Assembly (NCBI GenBank): GCA_947500525.1
Contig: CANMSH010000004.1
Coordinates: 62,001 to 126,000 of the forward strand
Length of the DNA stretch: 64,000 nt
Direction: 5' to 3'
Source: an uncultured Flavobacteriaceae bacterium
GTDB lineage: Bacteria > Bacteroidota > Bacteroidia > Flavobacteriales > Flavobacteriaceae
The position numbers were made by a program, and so were the translations under genes. The first letter of the stretch is position 1, and every line of letters begins with the position of its first letter. Below are positions 56,709 through 64,000 of the stretch, piece after piece. The notes under the pieces are model-generated. The model made no database searches. It was given only the letters and a program-made list of their open reading frames with translations, and was not told the origin of the DNA.

Positions 56709-56724
56709 TTGGCACTAAGTTTGT
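56709..56724 (+). promoter_or_regulatory. Sigma-54-like promoter, overlapping a TAnnTTTG
   Basis: TTGGCACTAAGTTTGT: GG, ten bases, G, with a near-ideal TTGGCAC -24 element. TAAGTTTG inside it also fits the housekeeping -7 element, so the sigma factor cannot be decided. The element ends 33 bases before ATG 56758. Confidence 0.45.
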
Positions 56725-56757
56725 AAAAACTTTTTATCAATCATTAAAACTTTACAC

Positions 56758-57210
56758 ATGAAAAAAACTATGCTTATTATGTTGTTGGCGATATCAACTG
56801 CTTTCGCAATGGAAGCTCAAACCGTTGAGTACAAAATTATTACAAGTGTTGAATCTATTGTTCCGAGTGGCCTTGGGCGTTCAAGAATAATGTCGGCAAA
56901 TGAAAATAAAGATTACAGAGAGTATACATCGACTCAAACAGCAGATGATAACACTCGAAACAAATCAAATAGAAAAGAAATGAGGGTAAAAGGTTTTGAT
57001 GAAACAAAACTGTTGAATTTTTTCAATTTAGGAGGAATCAGATTTCAAAACATCGCAACGAATGATGCTATTGTGACTTCTAAAATCAATACTATGACGG
57101 CAGAAGGATGGGAATTAACTTTTGTTACCAGTGGGGTAGAATCTGCCGGAGGTAAAGGAGATAACGGAGGTATTTATATCACGCGCTACATCTTTAAAAG
57201 AACAAAATAG
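56758..57210 (+). CDS. Exported protein of unknown function, DUF4177-like fold
   Basis: A 150-residue protein with a signal peptide (about residues 1-20, AMEAQ). The mature part starts VEYKIITSVESIVP and has a closing segment LNTMTAEGWELTFVTSG, a pattern like the DUF4177 family (a small beta-alpha fold with xGWELxxV). A central region of charged residues has no known motif. It has its own sigma-54-like promoter and a strong terminator. I cannot assign a function. Confidence 0.7.
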   Translation: MKKTMLIMLLAISTAFAMEAQTVEYKIITSVESIVPSGLGRSRIMSANENKDYREYTSTQTADDNTRNKSNRKEMRVKGFDETKLLNFFNLGGIRFQNIATNDAIVTSKINTMTAEGWELTFVTSGVESAGGKGDNGGIYITRYIFKRTK

Positions 57211-57231
57211 AATATACCTAATATTTGTTGC

Positions 57232-57269
57232 AAAAAGCTCTTTTCAGTTTAAGAAAAGAGCTTTTTTTC
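57232..57269 (+). terminator. Rho-independent terminator
   Basis: Arms AAAAAGCTCTTTTC / GAAAAGAGCTTTTT with a 7-base loop and following T-run. Confidence 0.85.
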
Positions 57270-57285
57270 GTTTTAGGTAAATTAG

Positions 57286-57293
57286 TATCTTTG
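57286..57293 (+). promoter_or_regulatory. Candidate -7 element for the SRPBCC/GyrI gene
   Basis: TATCTTTG, 27 bases before ATG 57321; no clear -33 TTG. Confidence 0.45.
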
Positions 57294-57320
57294 TTATATT
57301 AATTACCTAACTTTTTTGAA

Positions 57321-58358
57321 ATGAAAGCACTGAAATATATTGTCTTACTAATTTTGATTCTTACTATTGGTAGCGCAATTTATATTGCTACTCTTGACAA
57401 TAAGTATGAAGTCTCTCGAACGAAAATTATTAAGGCTCCTATCGAAGTTGTTTATGATAATGTAAATGATTACAAGAACTGGCCAACATGGTCTCCATGG
57501 TTAGAGAAAGATACCCTTACTGAACTCTCTTATAGTGATATTTCTTTTGGAAAAGATGCATCCTATTCTTGGAAGAGTGCGCATCAAGATGTGGGAGAAG
57601 GTAGTATGAAAACACTTGAAAGTGTATCATTTAGATCAATTAGTCAAAAAATTACATTCGTTAAACCATGGGAATCTGTGTCTGATATTTCATGGGAATT
57701 TAAACCTGTTTCAGAAGGGACTGAAGTAACTTGGAGTATGAAAGGTGAAATGGGATTTGGAGAGAAAGCTTATATGGCTTTTAATGGAGGAATGGATAAA
57801 ATGGTAGGTCCTGATTATGAAAAAGGCTTGGAGAAATTAGATGCAGTTTTGCAAGCAAATATGAAAAAATTTAGTGTGAATGTAAATGGGCTTACAACAC
57901 ATGGAGGTGGTTACTATATCTACAGAACGGGTTCTTGTAAAATAGATGAATATCCATCTAAAAAGAATGAGTTGATGCCGCAGATTGATATGTATGTTGC
58001 TCAAAATAAAATTTCTACTGCAGGTCCTGCATTTTCGTTGTATCACAAAGTAGATGTTGAAAATAATGCCGTTATTTTCTCATGCGCAATTCCCGTTTCT
58101 GAAAAAGTAATAACGGATGTAGCAAGTGGTTTGCAAACAGGCTTACTTAAACCGTTTGAAGCTGTAAAAGTTACCTTGTATGGCAATTATAGCAATATTG
58201 AAAAAGCTTGGACTGAAGGTGTAAAGTTTATAAAAGAGAATGATTTAGAAGAGATCCATACGATGCCTGCATTAGAAGCTTATACTACAAACCCCGTCTT
58301 AGTTCCTAATCCTGCTGATTGGGTTACCGAGATTTATATTCCTGTAAGACGGAAATAA
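57321..58358 (+). CDS. SRPBCC and GyrI-like domain fusion protein
   Basis: A 345-residue protein with an N-terminal hydrophobic anchor (about 6-24), an SRPBCC (START-like) ligand-binding fold (about 30-180, KAPIEVVYDNVNDYKNWPTWSPW) and a C-terminal GyrI-like effector-binding domain (about 185-345, GGYYIYRTGSCKIDEYPS and WVTEIYIPV). Both folds bind small hydrophobic ligands; GyrI-like domains are the effector-binding halves of AraC-type multidrug regulators. No DNA-binding domain is present, so it is a membrane-anchored ligand binder, not a regulator in itself. Ligand unknown. Confidence 0.82.
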   Translation: MKALKYIVLLILILTIGSAIYIATLDNKYEVSRTKIIKAPIEVVYDNVNDYKNWPTWSPWLEKDTLTELSYSDISFGKDASYSWKSAHQDVGEGSMKTLESVSFRSISQKITFVKPWESVSDISWEFKPVSEGTEVTWSMKGEMGFGEKAYMAFNGGMDKMVGPDYEKGLEKLDAVLQANMKKFSVNVNGLTTHGGGYYIYRTGSCKIDEYPSKKNELMPQIDMYVAQNKISTAGPAFSLYHKVDVENNAVIFSCAIPVSEKVITDVASGLQTGLLKPFEAVKVTLYGNYSNIEKAWTEGVKFIKENDLEEIHTMPALEAYTTNPVLVPNPADWVTEIYIPVRRK

Positions 58359-58390
58359 TATGAATTTGACTTAAAGAATTTGGTAGTTTG

Positions 58391-59137
58391 TTATTTATGT
58401 AACGAATTATAATAATTCACAATTGATAACAAATCATTTTCTGAGGTTATGCTAAGATTGTTTTCCTTTGTATAATTCTTAACTAGTTTATTTTTTTCTT
58501 GGAATAAATTAAAAAATGCTTTTTTCTTTTTTGGCAGTTTATATACGACTGTACCAATTTTTATATAGTAAGTGTCTTTTGCTCTCATAAATGAGGCTTC
58601 ATCCCCTTCTATTAACGATACCGTTTCACTACTTCTCTTTAAAAAATAAACTTTTTCCTTTTTGAGTAAAGTGCAAACTCCAAGGTCATTTTCTGATAAG
58701 AGGATAAAGTAGTGAGGTCTATAATTAAATTCATATACTCTATAAGTTTTGTTCCTAAATTTAATATATAAAAAATCAGTATTTTTTTTCAATAGGTAAT
58801 AATCTGAGCCATTATCAATGGCCGAAATTTCCATTTCATCCATATAAGCATTATAGAAACCTAAGGCAGAACCTAAAAAAATCATTTTAGAATCAAAAAT
58901 TTTGCAAATAGGAATGTTTCTTGTGCCAATAGTATTTTGAATATAAGGAGAACCATCAATATTTTCGTAGGTTTCAGAAATTTTAAAACTAGACTTTAAT
59001 AATTTAAAAGGGATGTAATTATTTGTTATTGCTCTAGCTTGAGAACTATCTTTAGAAACTAGATTGTCTCTTGATGATTGAGAATACACGTAAACTACAT
59101 TGAAGATTAATAGAAGGTAAATTAGAATTTTTCTCAT
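58391..59137 (-). CDS. Exported protein of unknown function
   Basis: A 248-residue protein with a signal peptide (about residues 1-20, VYSQS). The mature part is rich in beta strands, Tyr and Lys, without recognisable motifs; it ends with a Lys-rich helical stretch (LFQEKNKLVKNYTKE). Codon use is like that of its neighbours. It stands alone between convergent neighbours. I recognise no family. Confidence 0.68.
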   Translation of the reverse strand: MRKILIYLLLIFNVVYVYSQSSRDNLVSKDSSQARAITNNYIPFKLLKSSFKISETYENIDGSPYIQNTIGTRNIPICKIFDSKMIFLGSALGFYNAYMDEMEISAIDNGSDYYLLKKNTDFLYIKFRNKTYRVYEFNYRPHYFILLSENDLGVCTLLKKEKVYFLKRSSETVSLIEGDEASFMRAKDTYYIKIGTVVYKLPKKKKAFFNLFQEKNKLVKNYTKENNLSITSENDLLSIVNYYNSLHK

Positions 59138-59238
59138 ACATTCAAATTTCTTGTTTACTAATATATCAATATGTAATTTTAATTTAGTTAAGGAATGTTA
59201 AAAAGGTTGTTAATCTTTATGTTTTATAATTAAAGATA

Positions 59239-59802
59239 TTAAACTTCTTCATATCTAAAGCAATCAGTTGTATGATCGTTGACCATACCTATAGCTTGCA
59301 TGAAAGCATAAATCACTGTAGAACCGACAAATTTAAAACCACGCTTTTTTAAATCTTTAGATAGGGTATCAGAAATTTCAGTTGTTGCAGGTACTTCATG
59401 TTTATTACTAAAAGTATTGGTAATTGGCTTTCCATTCGTGAAAGACCAAATGTATTTCGAAAATGAACCAAATTCTTCTTGCACTCTCATAAATAACTGA
59501 GCATTACTAATGGTTGCTCTGATCTTAAGTTTATTTCTAATGATGCCTGCATTTTCTAATAAATTATGATACTTGTCTTCACCGTAGTTGGCTATTTTTT
59601 TGTAATCAAAACCATCAAAGGCTAGTCTAAAATTTTCACGTTTTCTAAGAATAGTAATCCAGCTTAATCCAGCTTGAAAAGTTTCCAAAATTAAAAATTC
59701 AAATAGTGTGTCATCATCAAAAACTGGTGAGCCCCATTCTTCATCATGGTATGCCATGTATAAGGGGTCATCACCGCACCAAGAACATCTTACTTTATTC
59801 AT
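59239..59802 (-). CDS. tag: DNA-3-methyladenine glycosylase I
   Basis: Removes 3-methyladenine from alkylated DNA. The N-terminal CSWCGDDPLYMAYHDEEWG motif and the tail DHTTDCFRYEE provide the cysteine and histidine zinc ligands of the Tag family, and the active-site Glu and Trp lie in LILETFQAGLSWITIL (about residues 33-48). Length 187 is normal. Its start codon is 37 bases after nothing but AT-rich sequence; no SOS box was found. Confidence 0.95.
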   Translation of the reverse strand: MNKVRCSWCGDDPLYMAYHDEEWGSPVFDDDTLFEFLILETFQAGLSWITILRKRENFRLAFDGFDYKKIANYGEDKYHNLLENAGIIRNKLKIRATISNAQLFMRVQEEFGSFSKYIWSFTNGKPITNTFSNKHEVPATTEISDTLSKDLKKRGFKFVGSTVIYAFMQAIGMVNDHTTDCFRYEEV

Positions 59803-59902
59803 GTAGAATAGAATTTTGTACTAAAATAACATTTTATAGCTTAATAATTAGGATTATCTTTAACTCATAGATTTTGTTATTAGATTTGAAGAGTCACTTA
59901 TT

Positions 59903-59918
59903 TTGGTAAGGAAATTGT
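59903..59918 (+). promoter_or_regulatory. Sigma-54-like promoter before the YceI gene
   Basis: TTGGTAAGGAAATTGT: GG, ten bases, G, with TTGGTA differing by one base from TTGGCA. It ends 34 bases before ATG 59953. A TAGATTTG element further upstream (59881-59888) is an alternative housekeeping site. Confidence 0.4.
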
Positions 59919-59952
59919 ATTGATAGTGACTAAAGACGCATAGAATAAATAC

Positions 59953-60492
59953 ATGATGAGAAAAAGCATATATACGTTTACTATTTTGTTCAGCTTATTT
60001 TTTCTGAACTTGTCAGCAATAGCTCAAACTTCTAACAATACTAATGTTAACTTTAAAATTAAAAATATTGGTGTTTATGTAAAGGGCACTTTTAATGAGG
60101 TGTCGGTAACGAGTAATTTTAATGAAAATGATTTATCAAATAGTTTTGTCAATGCGGTGATCGCAATTAATTCGATTGATACGAAGAACAAAAAAAGAGA
60201 TAAGCATTTGTTAGAGAGTGACTATTTCGATGTCGATAATTATAAGCTTATGAAATTAGTCTCGAATAAAATCGAAAAAATTTCTTCAAATAAATATAAG
60301 TTAACTGGAAGATTAACGATTAAGAAAAAAACAAAAACGGTTGTGATTCCCCTATCAATAAGCGATAATGGCGAAGAATTATCAATAGCTGCGAATTTTG
60401 AATTGAATCGTAGAGACTATGGAGTAGGAGGTAGTAGTTGGGTTATGTCAAATACGGTGAAGGTTAGCGTTAAACATACAGTTAAAAAATAG
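59953..60492 (+). CDS. YceI family periplasmic lipid-binding protein
   Basis: A 179-residue exported protein with a signal peptide (about 1-25, SAIAQ). The mature part matches the YceI lipocalin-like fold: FKIKNIGVYVKGTFNEV, SIDTKNKKRDKHLLESDYF, TGRLTIKKKTKTVVIPL and NRRDYGVGG. YceI proteins bind long-chain isoprenoid or amide lipids in a hydrophobic pore. The stop is four bases before the start of an FAD oxidoreductase in the type III PKS operon, so it probably carries a lipid product or precursor of that pathway; this is inference. Confidence 0.88.
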   Translation: MMRKSIYTFTILFSLFFLNLSAIAQTSNNTNVNFKIKNIGVYVKGTFNEVSVTSNFNENDLSNSFVNAVIAINSIDTKNKKRDKHLLESDYFDVDNYKLMKLVSNKIEKISSNKYKLTGRLTIKKKTKTVVIPLSISDNGEELSIAANFELNRRDYGVGGSSWVMSNTVKVSVKHTVKK

Positions 60493-60496
60493 TACA

Positions 60497-61633
60497 TTGA
60501 AAGAAAAAATTGACTTTGATGTACTTATTATCGGTGGAGGCTTGGCAGGTTTAACGAATGCTATTCATCTTTCGAAATCGAAGTTAAACGTATTGTTAAT
60601 CGAGAAAAATGAATATCCCAAGCATAAGGTTTGTGGAGAGTATATATCAAATGAAGTTATACCGTATTTAGATTCTCTGGGTATAGATCCTTTCAAACTA
60701 GGAGCTCAAAAAATTGACAAATTTTTGTTAAGTACTCCAAAGAGTAATGTCATTGAATCTCAATTACCCTTGGGAGGGTTTGGAATTAGTCGCTATACTT
60801 TAGATGCCCATATGGCGAAAAAAGCCCAAGAAAATGGTGTTACCATTTTGAGAGATACTGTATTAAAGATCAGTTTTTCTGAAAACCACTTTCAAGTATC
60901 GACTAAGAATAAACAATTTTTGAAAGCGCACATTGTCGTGGGAGCCTATGGAAAACGAGATGCTATTGATATAAAATTGAATAGAAATTTTATCAAAAAA
61001 GAATCTCCTTTTGTGGCCGTAAAGACACATGTCCATGGTGATTTTCCGTCAAATGTAGTGGCACTTCATAATTTTAAAGGTGGTTATTGCGGAGTTTCAA
61101 AAGTTGAAAATGAAGCAATTAACTTATGTTATATAGCAAGTTATAAAGCCTTTAAAAAGTTCAAAAACATTAAAGAATTTCAAGAGAATGTTGTTTTTAA
61201 GAATACTTTTTTAAAAGAAATTTTTAAGAATACAGAACCTATTTTTACGAAACCTTTATCGATTAGTCAAGTGTCTTTTTCAAAAAAGGACCCTGTTGAA
61301 AATCATATTCTTATGTGTGGAGACAGTGCTGGGATGATTCATCCATTATGTGGAAACGGTATGAGTATGGCAATACGGAGTGCACAATTAGCTTCTAATT
61401 TATTAGTATTATATTTCAATGGAGATAAAATCTCACGAAATGAATTAGAACGTAATTATAAGATCGCTTGGAATATGGAATTTAAAAAAAGGTTGACCAT
61501 AGGACATTTTGCAGCAGCAATTTTTAATATGAATCATTTCTCTGAGATAGCATTATCTGGGTTAAAGATCTTTCCGAGTGCCTTACCCAAAATTATACAA
61601 CAAACGCATGGTAAACCTATGTTGACTATATGA
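60497..61633 (+). CDS. FAD-dependent oxidoreductase (geranylgeranyl reductase/hydroxylase type)
   Basis: A 378-residue flavoprotein. The FAD dinucleotide motif GGGLAGLTNA is at residues 13-22, KVCGEYIS at about 46-53 is typical of geranylgeranyl-reductase-like enzymes, and MCGDSAGMIHPLCGNGMSMA (from about residue 272) holds the ribityl-binding GD motif. It starts with TTG, four bases after the YceI stop, and its end overlaps the methyltransferase ATG by four bases. In the type III PKS context it probably hydroxylates or oxidises the aromatic product, like the flavoprotein hydroxylases of phenolic-lipid clusters. Confidence 0.85.
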   Translation: MKEKIDFDVLIIGGGLAGLTNAIHLSKSKLNVLLIEKNEYPKHKVCGEYISNEVIPYLDSLGIDPFKLGAQKIDKFLLSTPKSNVIESQLPLGGFGISRYTLDAHMAKKAQENGVTILRDTVLKISFSENHFQVSTKNKQFLKAHIVVGAYGKRDAIDIKLNRNFIKKESPFVAVKTHVHGDFPSNVVALHNFKGGYCGVSKVENEAINLCYIASYKAFKKFKNIKEFQENVVFKNTFLKEIFKNTEPIFTKPLSISQVSFSKKDPVENHILMCGDSAGMIHPLCGNGMSMAIRSAQLASNLLVLYFNGDKISRNELERNYKIAWNMEFKKRLTIGHFAAAIFNMNHFSEIALSGLKIFPSALPKIIQQTHGKPMLTI

Positions 61634-62343
61634 GCATTTTTGTGAATACCAAAGAGAGAAGTGATTCCATTGAAATAATGGATGATCTTTCTATGGATGG
61701 TAAATTATTACTCAAGACACTCGACCAGTTGGCAACTATCAATAAATGGTTAGGAGGCAATGCAATTACCCTTAACGGCATAAAAATTCTTTTAAAAAAA
61801 CATCCAGTTGATACGCCTTTAACGATAGTAGACTTAGGTTGTGGAGGTGGAGATATGTTGAGGAAAGTGGCTGATTTTGGTAGAAAGAACGGATATGCTT
61901 TTAAATTGACAGGAATTGATGCAAATCAGCATACTATTGAATATGCAAGGAAGTTGTCTAAGAATTATCCCGAAATTGGTTATCTTCATCAAGATGTTTT
62001 TTCTAAAGAGTTCAAAAAACTTTCGTATGACATTGTGTTGGCGACATTGTTCATACATCATTTCAAAGGAGTTCAACTAGTGAATTTAATAAATATGCTC
62101 AAAGAAAATGCAAGCATAGGAGTTGTGGTAAATGATTTGCATCGCCATCCAATGGCTTATTATTTATTTAAACTTTTAAGTATTACCATTTCGAATAGAA
62201 TGGTAAAACAAGATGGATTAACTTCAATATTAAGAGGGTTCAAAAAGGAAGAATTAGAAAAGATTTCAACGCAGCTAAGGGCGAAAAGCAGGATAGATTG
62301 GAAATGGGCTTTTCGATACCAATGGATAATTCAAAATAAATGA
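61630..62343 (+). CDS. SAM-dependent methyltransferase
   Basis: A 237-residue class I methyltransferase. The SAM motif VDLGCGGGDML is at residues 67-77, followed by an acidic GIDANQ strand and LATLFIHHF. It overlaps the preceding flavoprotein stop by four bases and its own stop overlaps the PKS start by four. It most likely methylates the type III PKS product. No membrane helix or metal motif is seen. Confidence 0.86.
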   Translation: MSIFVNTKERSDSIEIMDDLSMDGKLLLKTLDQLATINKWLGGNAITLNGIKILLKKHPVDTPLTIVDLGCGGGDMLRKVADFGRKNGYAFKLTGIDANQHTIEYARKLSKNYPEIGYLHQDVFSKEFKKLSYDIVLATLFIHHFKGVQLVNLINMLKENASIGVVVNDLHRHPMAYYLFKLLSITISNRMVKQDGLTSILRGFKKEELEKISTQLRAKSRIDWKWAFRYQWIIQNK

Positions 62344-63392
62344 GTGTTAAAATTATATCAGTTGCCAAACAACTGCCAAAATATACGAGAACCACGCAAG
62401 AGATATTACCCTATCTCAAGCTTTGGTTAACCGGGCAAGAAGAACGCTTTCAACGAAAAGTGATGAAGATTTTTGAAAATGCAGCTGTAGATAGACGCTA
62501 TTCTATTATGGATGCGCACGAGGTTTTTTTAAAAACTTCTTTTGAAGAAAAGAATGATATCTATGTAAGAGAGTCTATTAAGCTCGCAGAAAACTCATTA
62601 AAAAAATCTCTTACTAAAGCGAACTTAATGCCTACAGATATTGATTTTATAATCACTGTTAGTTGTACAGGAATCATGATTCCGTCACTCGATGCTTACT
62701 TGATCAATAATCTAGAAATGAAACAAGATATTGTGCGCTTGCCAGTAACAGAAATGGGCTGTGCTGCAGGAGTTTCTGGAATGATATATGCTAAGAATTT
62801 TTTAAAAGCGAACCCTAACAAACGAGCGGCTGTCATAGCGGTAGAGTCTCCTACAGCAACATTTCAATTAGAAGATTATTCAATGGTGAACATCGTAAGT
62901 GCTGCAATTTTTGGAGATGGTGCGGCTAGTGTCATTCTATCTTCTTATGAAGATGAAGATGGACCCGAAATTATTGATGAAGCGATGTATCATTTTTATA
63001 AAGCCGAGCATATGATGGGTTTTAAATTGGTGAATACAGGTTTGCAAATGATTTTAGATCAATCGGTACCTCAAACTATTTCTGATCATTTTCCTAAAAT
63101 TGTACATCCTTTTTTAGAAAAGAATAAAATGTCAATAGAAGAAGTTGATCATTTAATTTTTCACCCAGGTGGAAAGAAAATAGTACAAACGGTAGAAGAT
63201 TTATTCGGAGCTCTAGGTAAAAATATTGATGACACGAAAGAAGTATTAAAATTATACGGAAACATGTCTAGCGCCACTGTTTTATATGTTTTGGAGCGTT
63301 TTTTAGATAAAAACTTACCTAAAGGAGATACCGGGTTAATGTTGAGTTTTGGGCCTGGATTCTCAGCACAAAGAATTTTGTTGAAATGGTAA
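62340..63392 (+). CDS. Type III polyketide synthase
   Basis: Chalcone/stilbene synthase superfamily enzyme of 350 residues that builds a polyketide from an acyl-CoA starter and malonyl-CoA units and cyclises it. The Cys-His-Asn triad is intact: C141 (EMGCAAG), H275 (IFHPGG) and N308 (YGNMSS). The loop SFGPGFSAQ near residue 336 matches the family GFGPG loop. It is coupled to the upstream methyltransferase by ATGA overlap and to the downstream reductase by seven bases. The product cannot be read from sequence. Confidence 0.93.
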   Translation: MSVKIISVAKQLPKYTRTTQEILPYLKLWLTGQEERFQRKVMKIFENAAVDRRYSIMDAHEVFLKTSFEEKNDIYVRESIKLAENSLKKSLTKANLMPTDIDFIITVSCTGIMIPSLDAYLINNLEMKQDIVRLPVTEMGCAAGVSGMIYAKNFLKANPNKRAAVIAVESPTATFQLEDYSMVNIVSAAIFGDGAASVILSSYEDEDGPEIIDEAMYHFYKAEHMMGFKLVNTGLQMILDQSVPQTISDHFPKIVHPFLEKNKMSIEEVDHLIFHPGGKKIVQTVEDLFGALGKNIDDTKEVLKLYGNMSSATVLYVLERFLDKNLPKGDTGLMLSFGPGFSAQRILLKW

Positions 63393-64000
63393 AAGAATTT
63401 GAAAATAATAATTATTGGGCATTAATTCTGGGTGGTTCGAGTGGGTTGGGACTAGCTACTGCGAAAAAACTAGCGCAACACGGAATGCATATTTGTGTGG
63501 TGCATCGCAATAGAAAAACTGAATTACCAGCAATCAATGAACATTTTGATAGTATTAGAAAACTAGGTGTACAATTTTTGTCGTTTAACCTTAACGCTTT
63601 CAAAGAAGAAGATAGACATGTAATTGTTAATGAACTTCGTACTGCATTGCGAGAAGTAGGTCGTATTCGTACTTTCGTACATAGTGTGGCAAAAGGTAAT
63701 TTAAAACCGATGGTATCGAAAGATACTCCCGTTTTAAAAAATGATGATTTTCATTTAACAATAGATGCCATGGCAATTAGTTTATACGATTGGACGAAAG
63801 TATTGTTTGATCAAAATTTATTTTCTAGTGATGCGCGAATAATAAGTTTCACTAGTGAAGGAAATTCTAAGGCATGGCCAAATTACGCCGCTGTTTCTGC
63901 AGCGAAAGTGACACTTGAAGCGATTACTAGGAATATCGCATTAGAGTTTGCTACTTTTGGAATTCGAGCTAATTGCATTCAGGCTGGAGTTACAGATACT
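63386..64000 (+). CDS. SDR family reductase, enoyl-reductase-like (cut by window end)
   Basis: The first 205 codons of an SDR that runs past the window. The dinucleotide motif GGSSGLGLATAKKLA is near residues 16-30, and the active-site Tyr and Lys are spaced Y167-x6-K174 (NYAAVSAAKV), the FabI/FabL spacing rather than the classical YxxxK. The ATG overlaps the PKS stop by seven bases. It probably reduces an enoyl or keto group on the polyketide or its starter chain. Confidence 0.82.
   Translation, partial: MVKEFENNNYWALILGGSSGLGLATAKKLAQHGMHICVVHRNRKTELPAINEHFDSIRKLGVQFLSFNLNAFKEEDRHVIVNELRTALREVGRIRTFVHSVAKGNLKPMVSKDTPVLKNDDFHLTIDAMAISLYDWTKVLFDQNLFSSDARIISFTSEGNSKAWPNYAAVSAAKVTLEAITRNIALEFATFGIRANCIQAGVTDT

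Overview
The window is an AT-rich, densely coded stretch of chromosome from a member of the Bacteroidota, almost certainly a marine-type Flavobacteriaceae. Four observations support this. Promoters carry the Bacteroidota -7 element TAnnTTTG, sometimes with a TTG about 19 bases upstream. Exported proteins have short flavobacterial signal peptides or lipoboxes. Typical families are present: a TonB receptor with a carboxypeptidase-like N-terminal domain, two DUF3857 proteins, DUF4286, HTTM, GH3, GbsR and TIGR01777 proteins. atpD-atpC stands apart from the other ATP synthase genes. I see no rRNA, tRNA, CRISPR array, insertion sequence, prophage or replication origin. No gene-free stretch exceeds 300 bases.

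Layout. Bases 1-6300: pyrE, a divergent Nudix hydrolase, a SulP transporter, coaD-ddl, and a PASTA protein coupled to an RluD-type pseudouridine synthase. Bases 6300-9620: a two-gene operon with a kinase/PLP-lyase fusion (hydroxylysine kinase/phospholyase type) and an aspartoacylase-like enzyme. Bases 9750-16100: yaaA, a SanA-like protein, sdaA, a cyclophilin lipoprotein, dnaK and a small unknown. Bases 16170-18800: a GbsR/MarR regulator with a perfect palindromic operator and a facing three-gene operon (small membrane protein, DCC protein, TIGR01777 oxidoreductase). Bases 18900-30960: an M28 peptidase, two CAP-domain paralogues around an unknown membrane protein, a YheT-type hydrolase, a glycosyltransferase, a carboxypeptidase-like-domain protein, an M3 oligopeptidase, purE, and a GH3 protein with a YhhN-like membrane protein. 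Bases 30960-42310: polyprenyl synthase, glnS, mgtE, rsmA, DUF4286, a TPR protein, a 47-residue small ORF, serS, an HTTM protein and ribF. Bases 42500-51200: TonB receptor plus SGNH lipoprotein, atpDC, rseP and a SCO protein. Bases 51200-59800: two DUF3857 proteins, dtd-rsgA, two exported unknowns, an SRPBCC/GyrI fusion and tag.

The last 4 kb (59953-64000, running off the end) is the most system-like segment. It is a tightly coupled operon of a YceI-type periplasmic lipid-binding protein, an FAD-dependent oxidoreductase, a methyltransferase, a type III polyketide synthase and an enoyl-reductase-like SDR. Oxidoreductase, methyltransferase and type III PKS match in kind the enzymes known to make methylated, oxidised phenolic lipids. 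The YceI protein suggests export or transport of such a lipid; this is inference.

Two regulatory patterns cut across the window. Four genes (dnaK, the 47-residue ORF, an exported unknown at 56758 and the YceI gene at 59953) have a sigma-54-like GG-N10-G element 34-52 bases before the start. Three genes (pyrE, the GbsR regulator and a glycosyltransferase) have their -7 element only 4 bases before the start codon, which predicts leaderless mRNAs.
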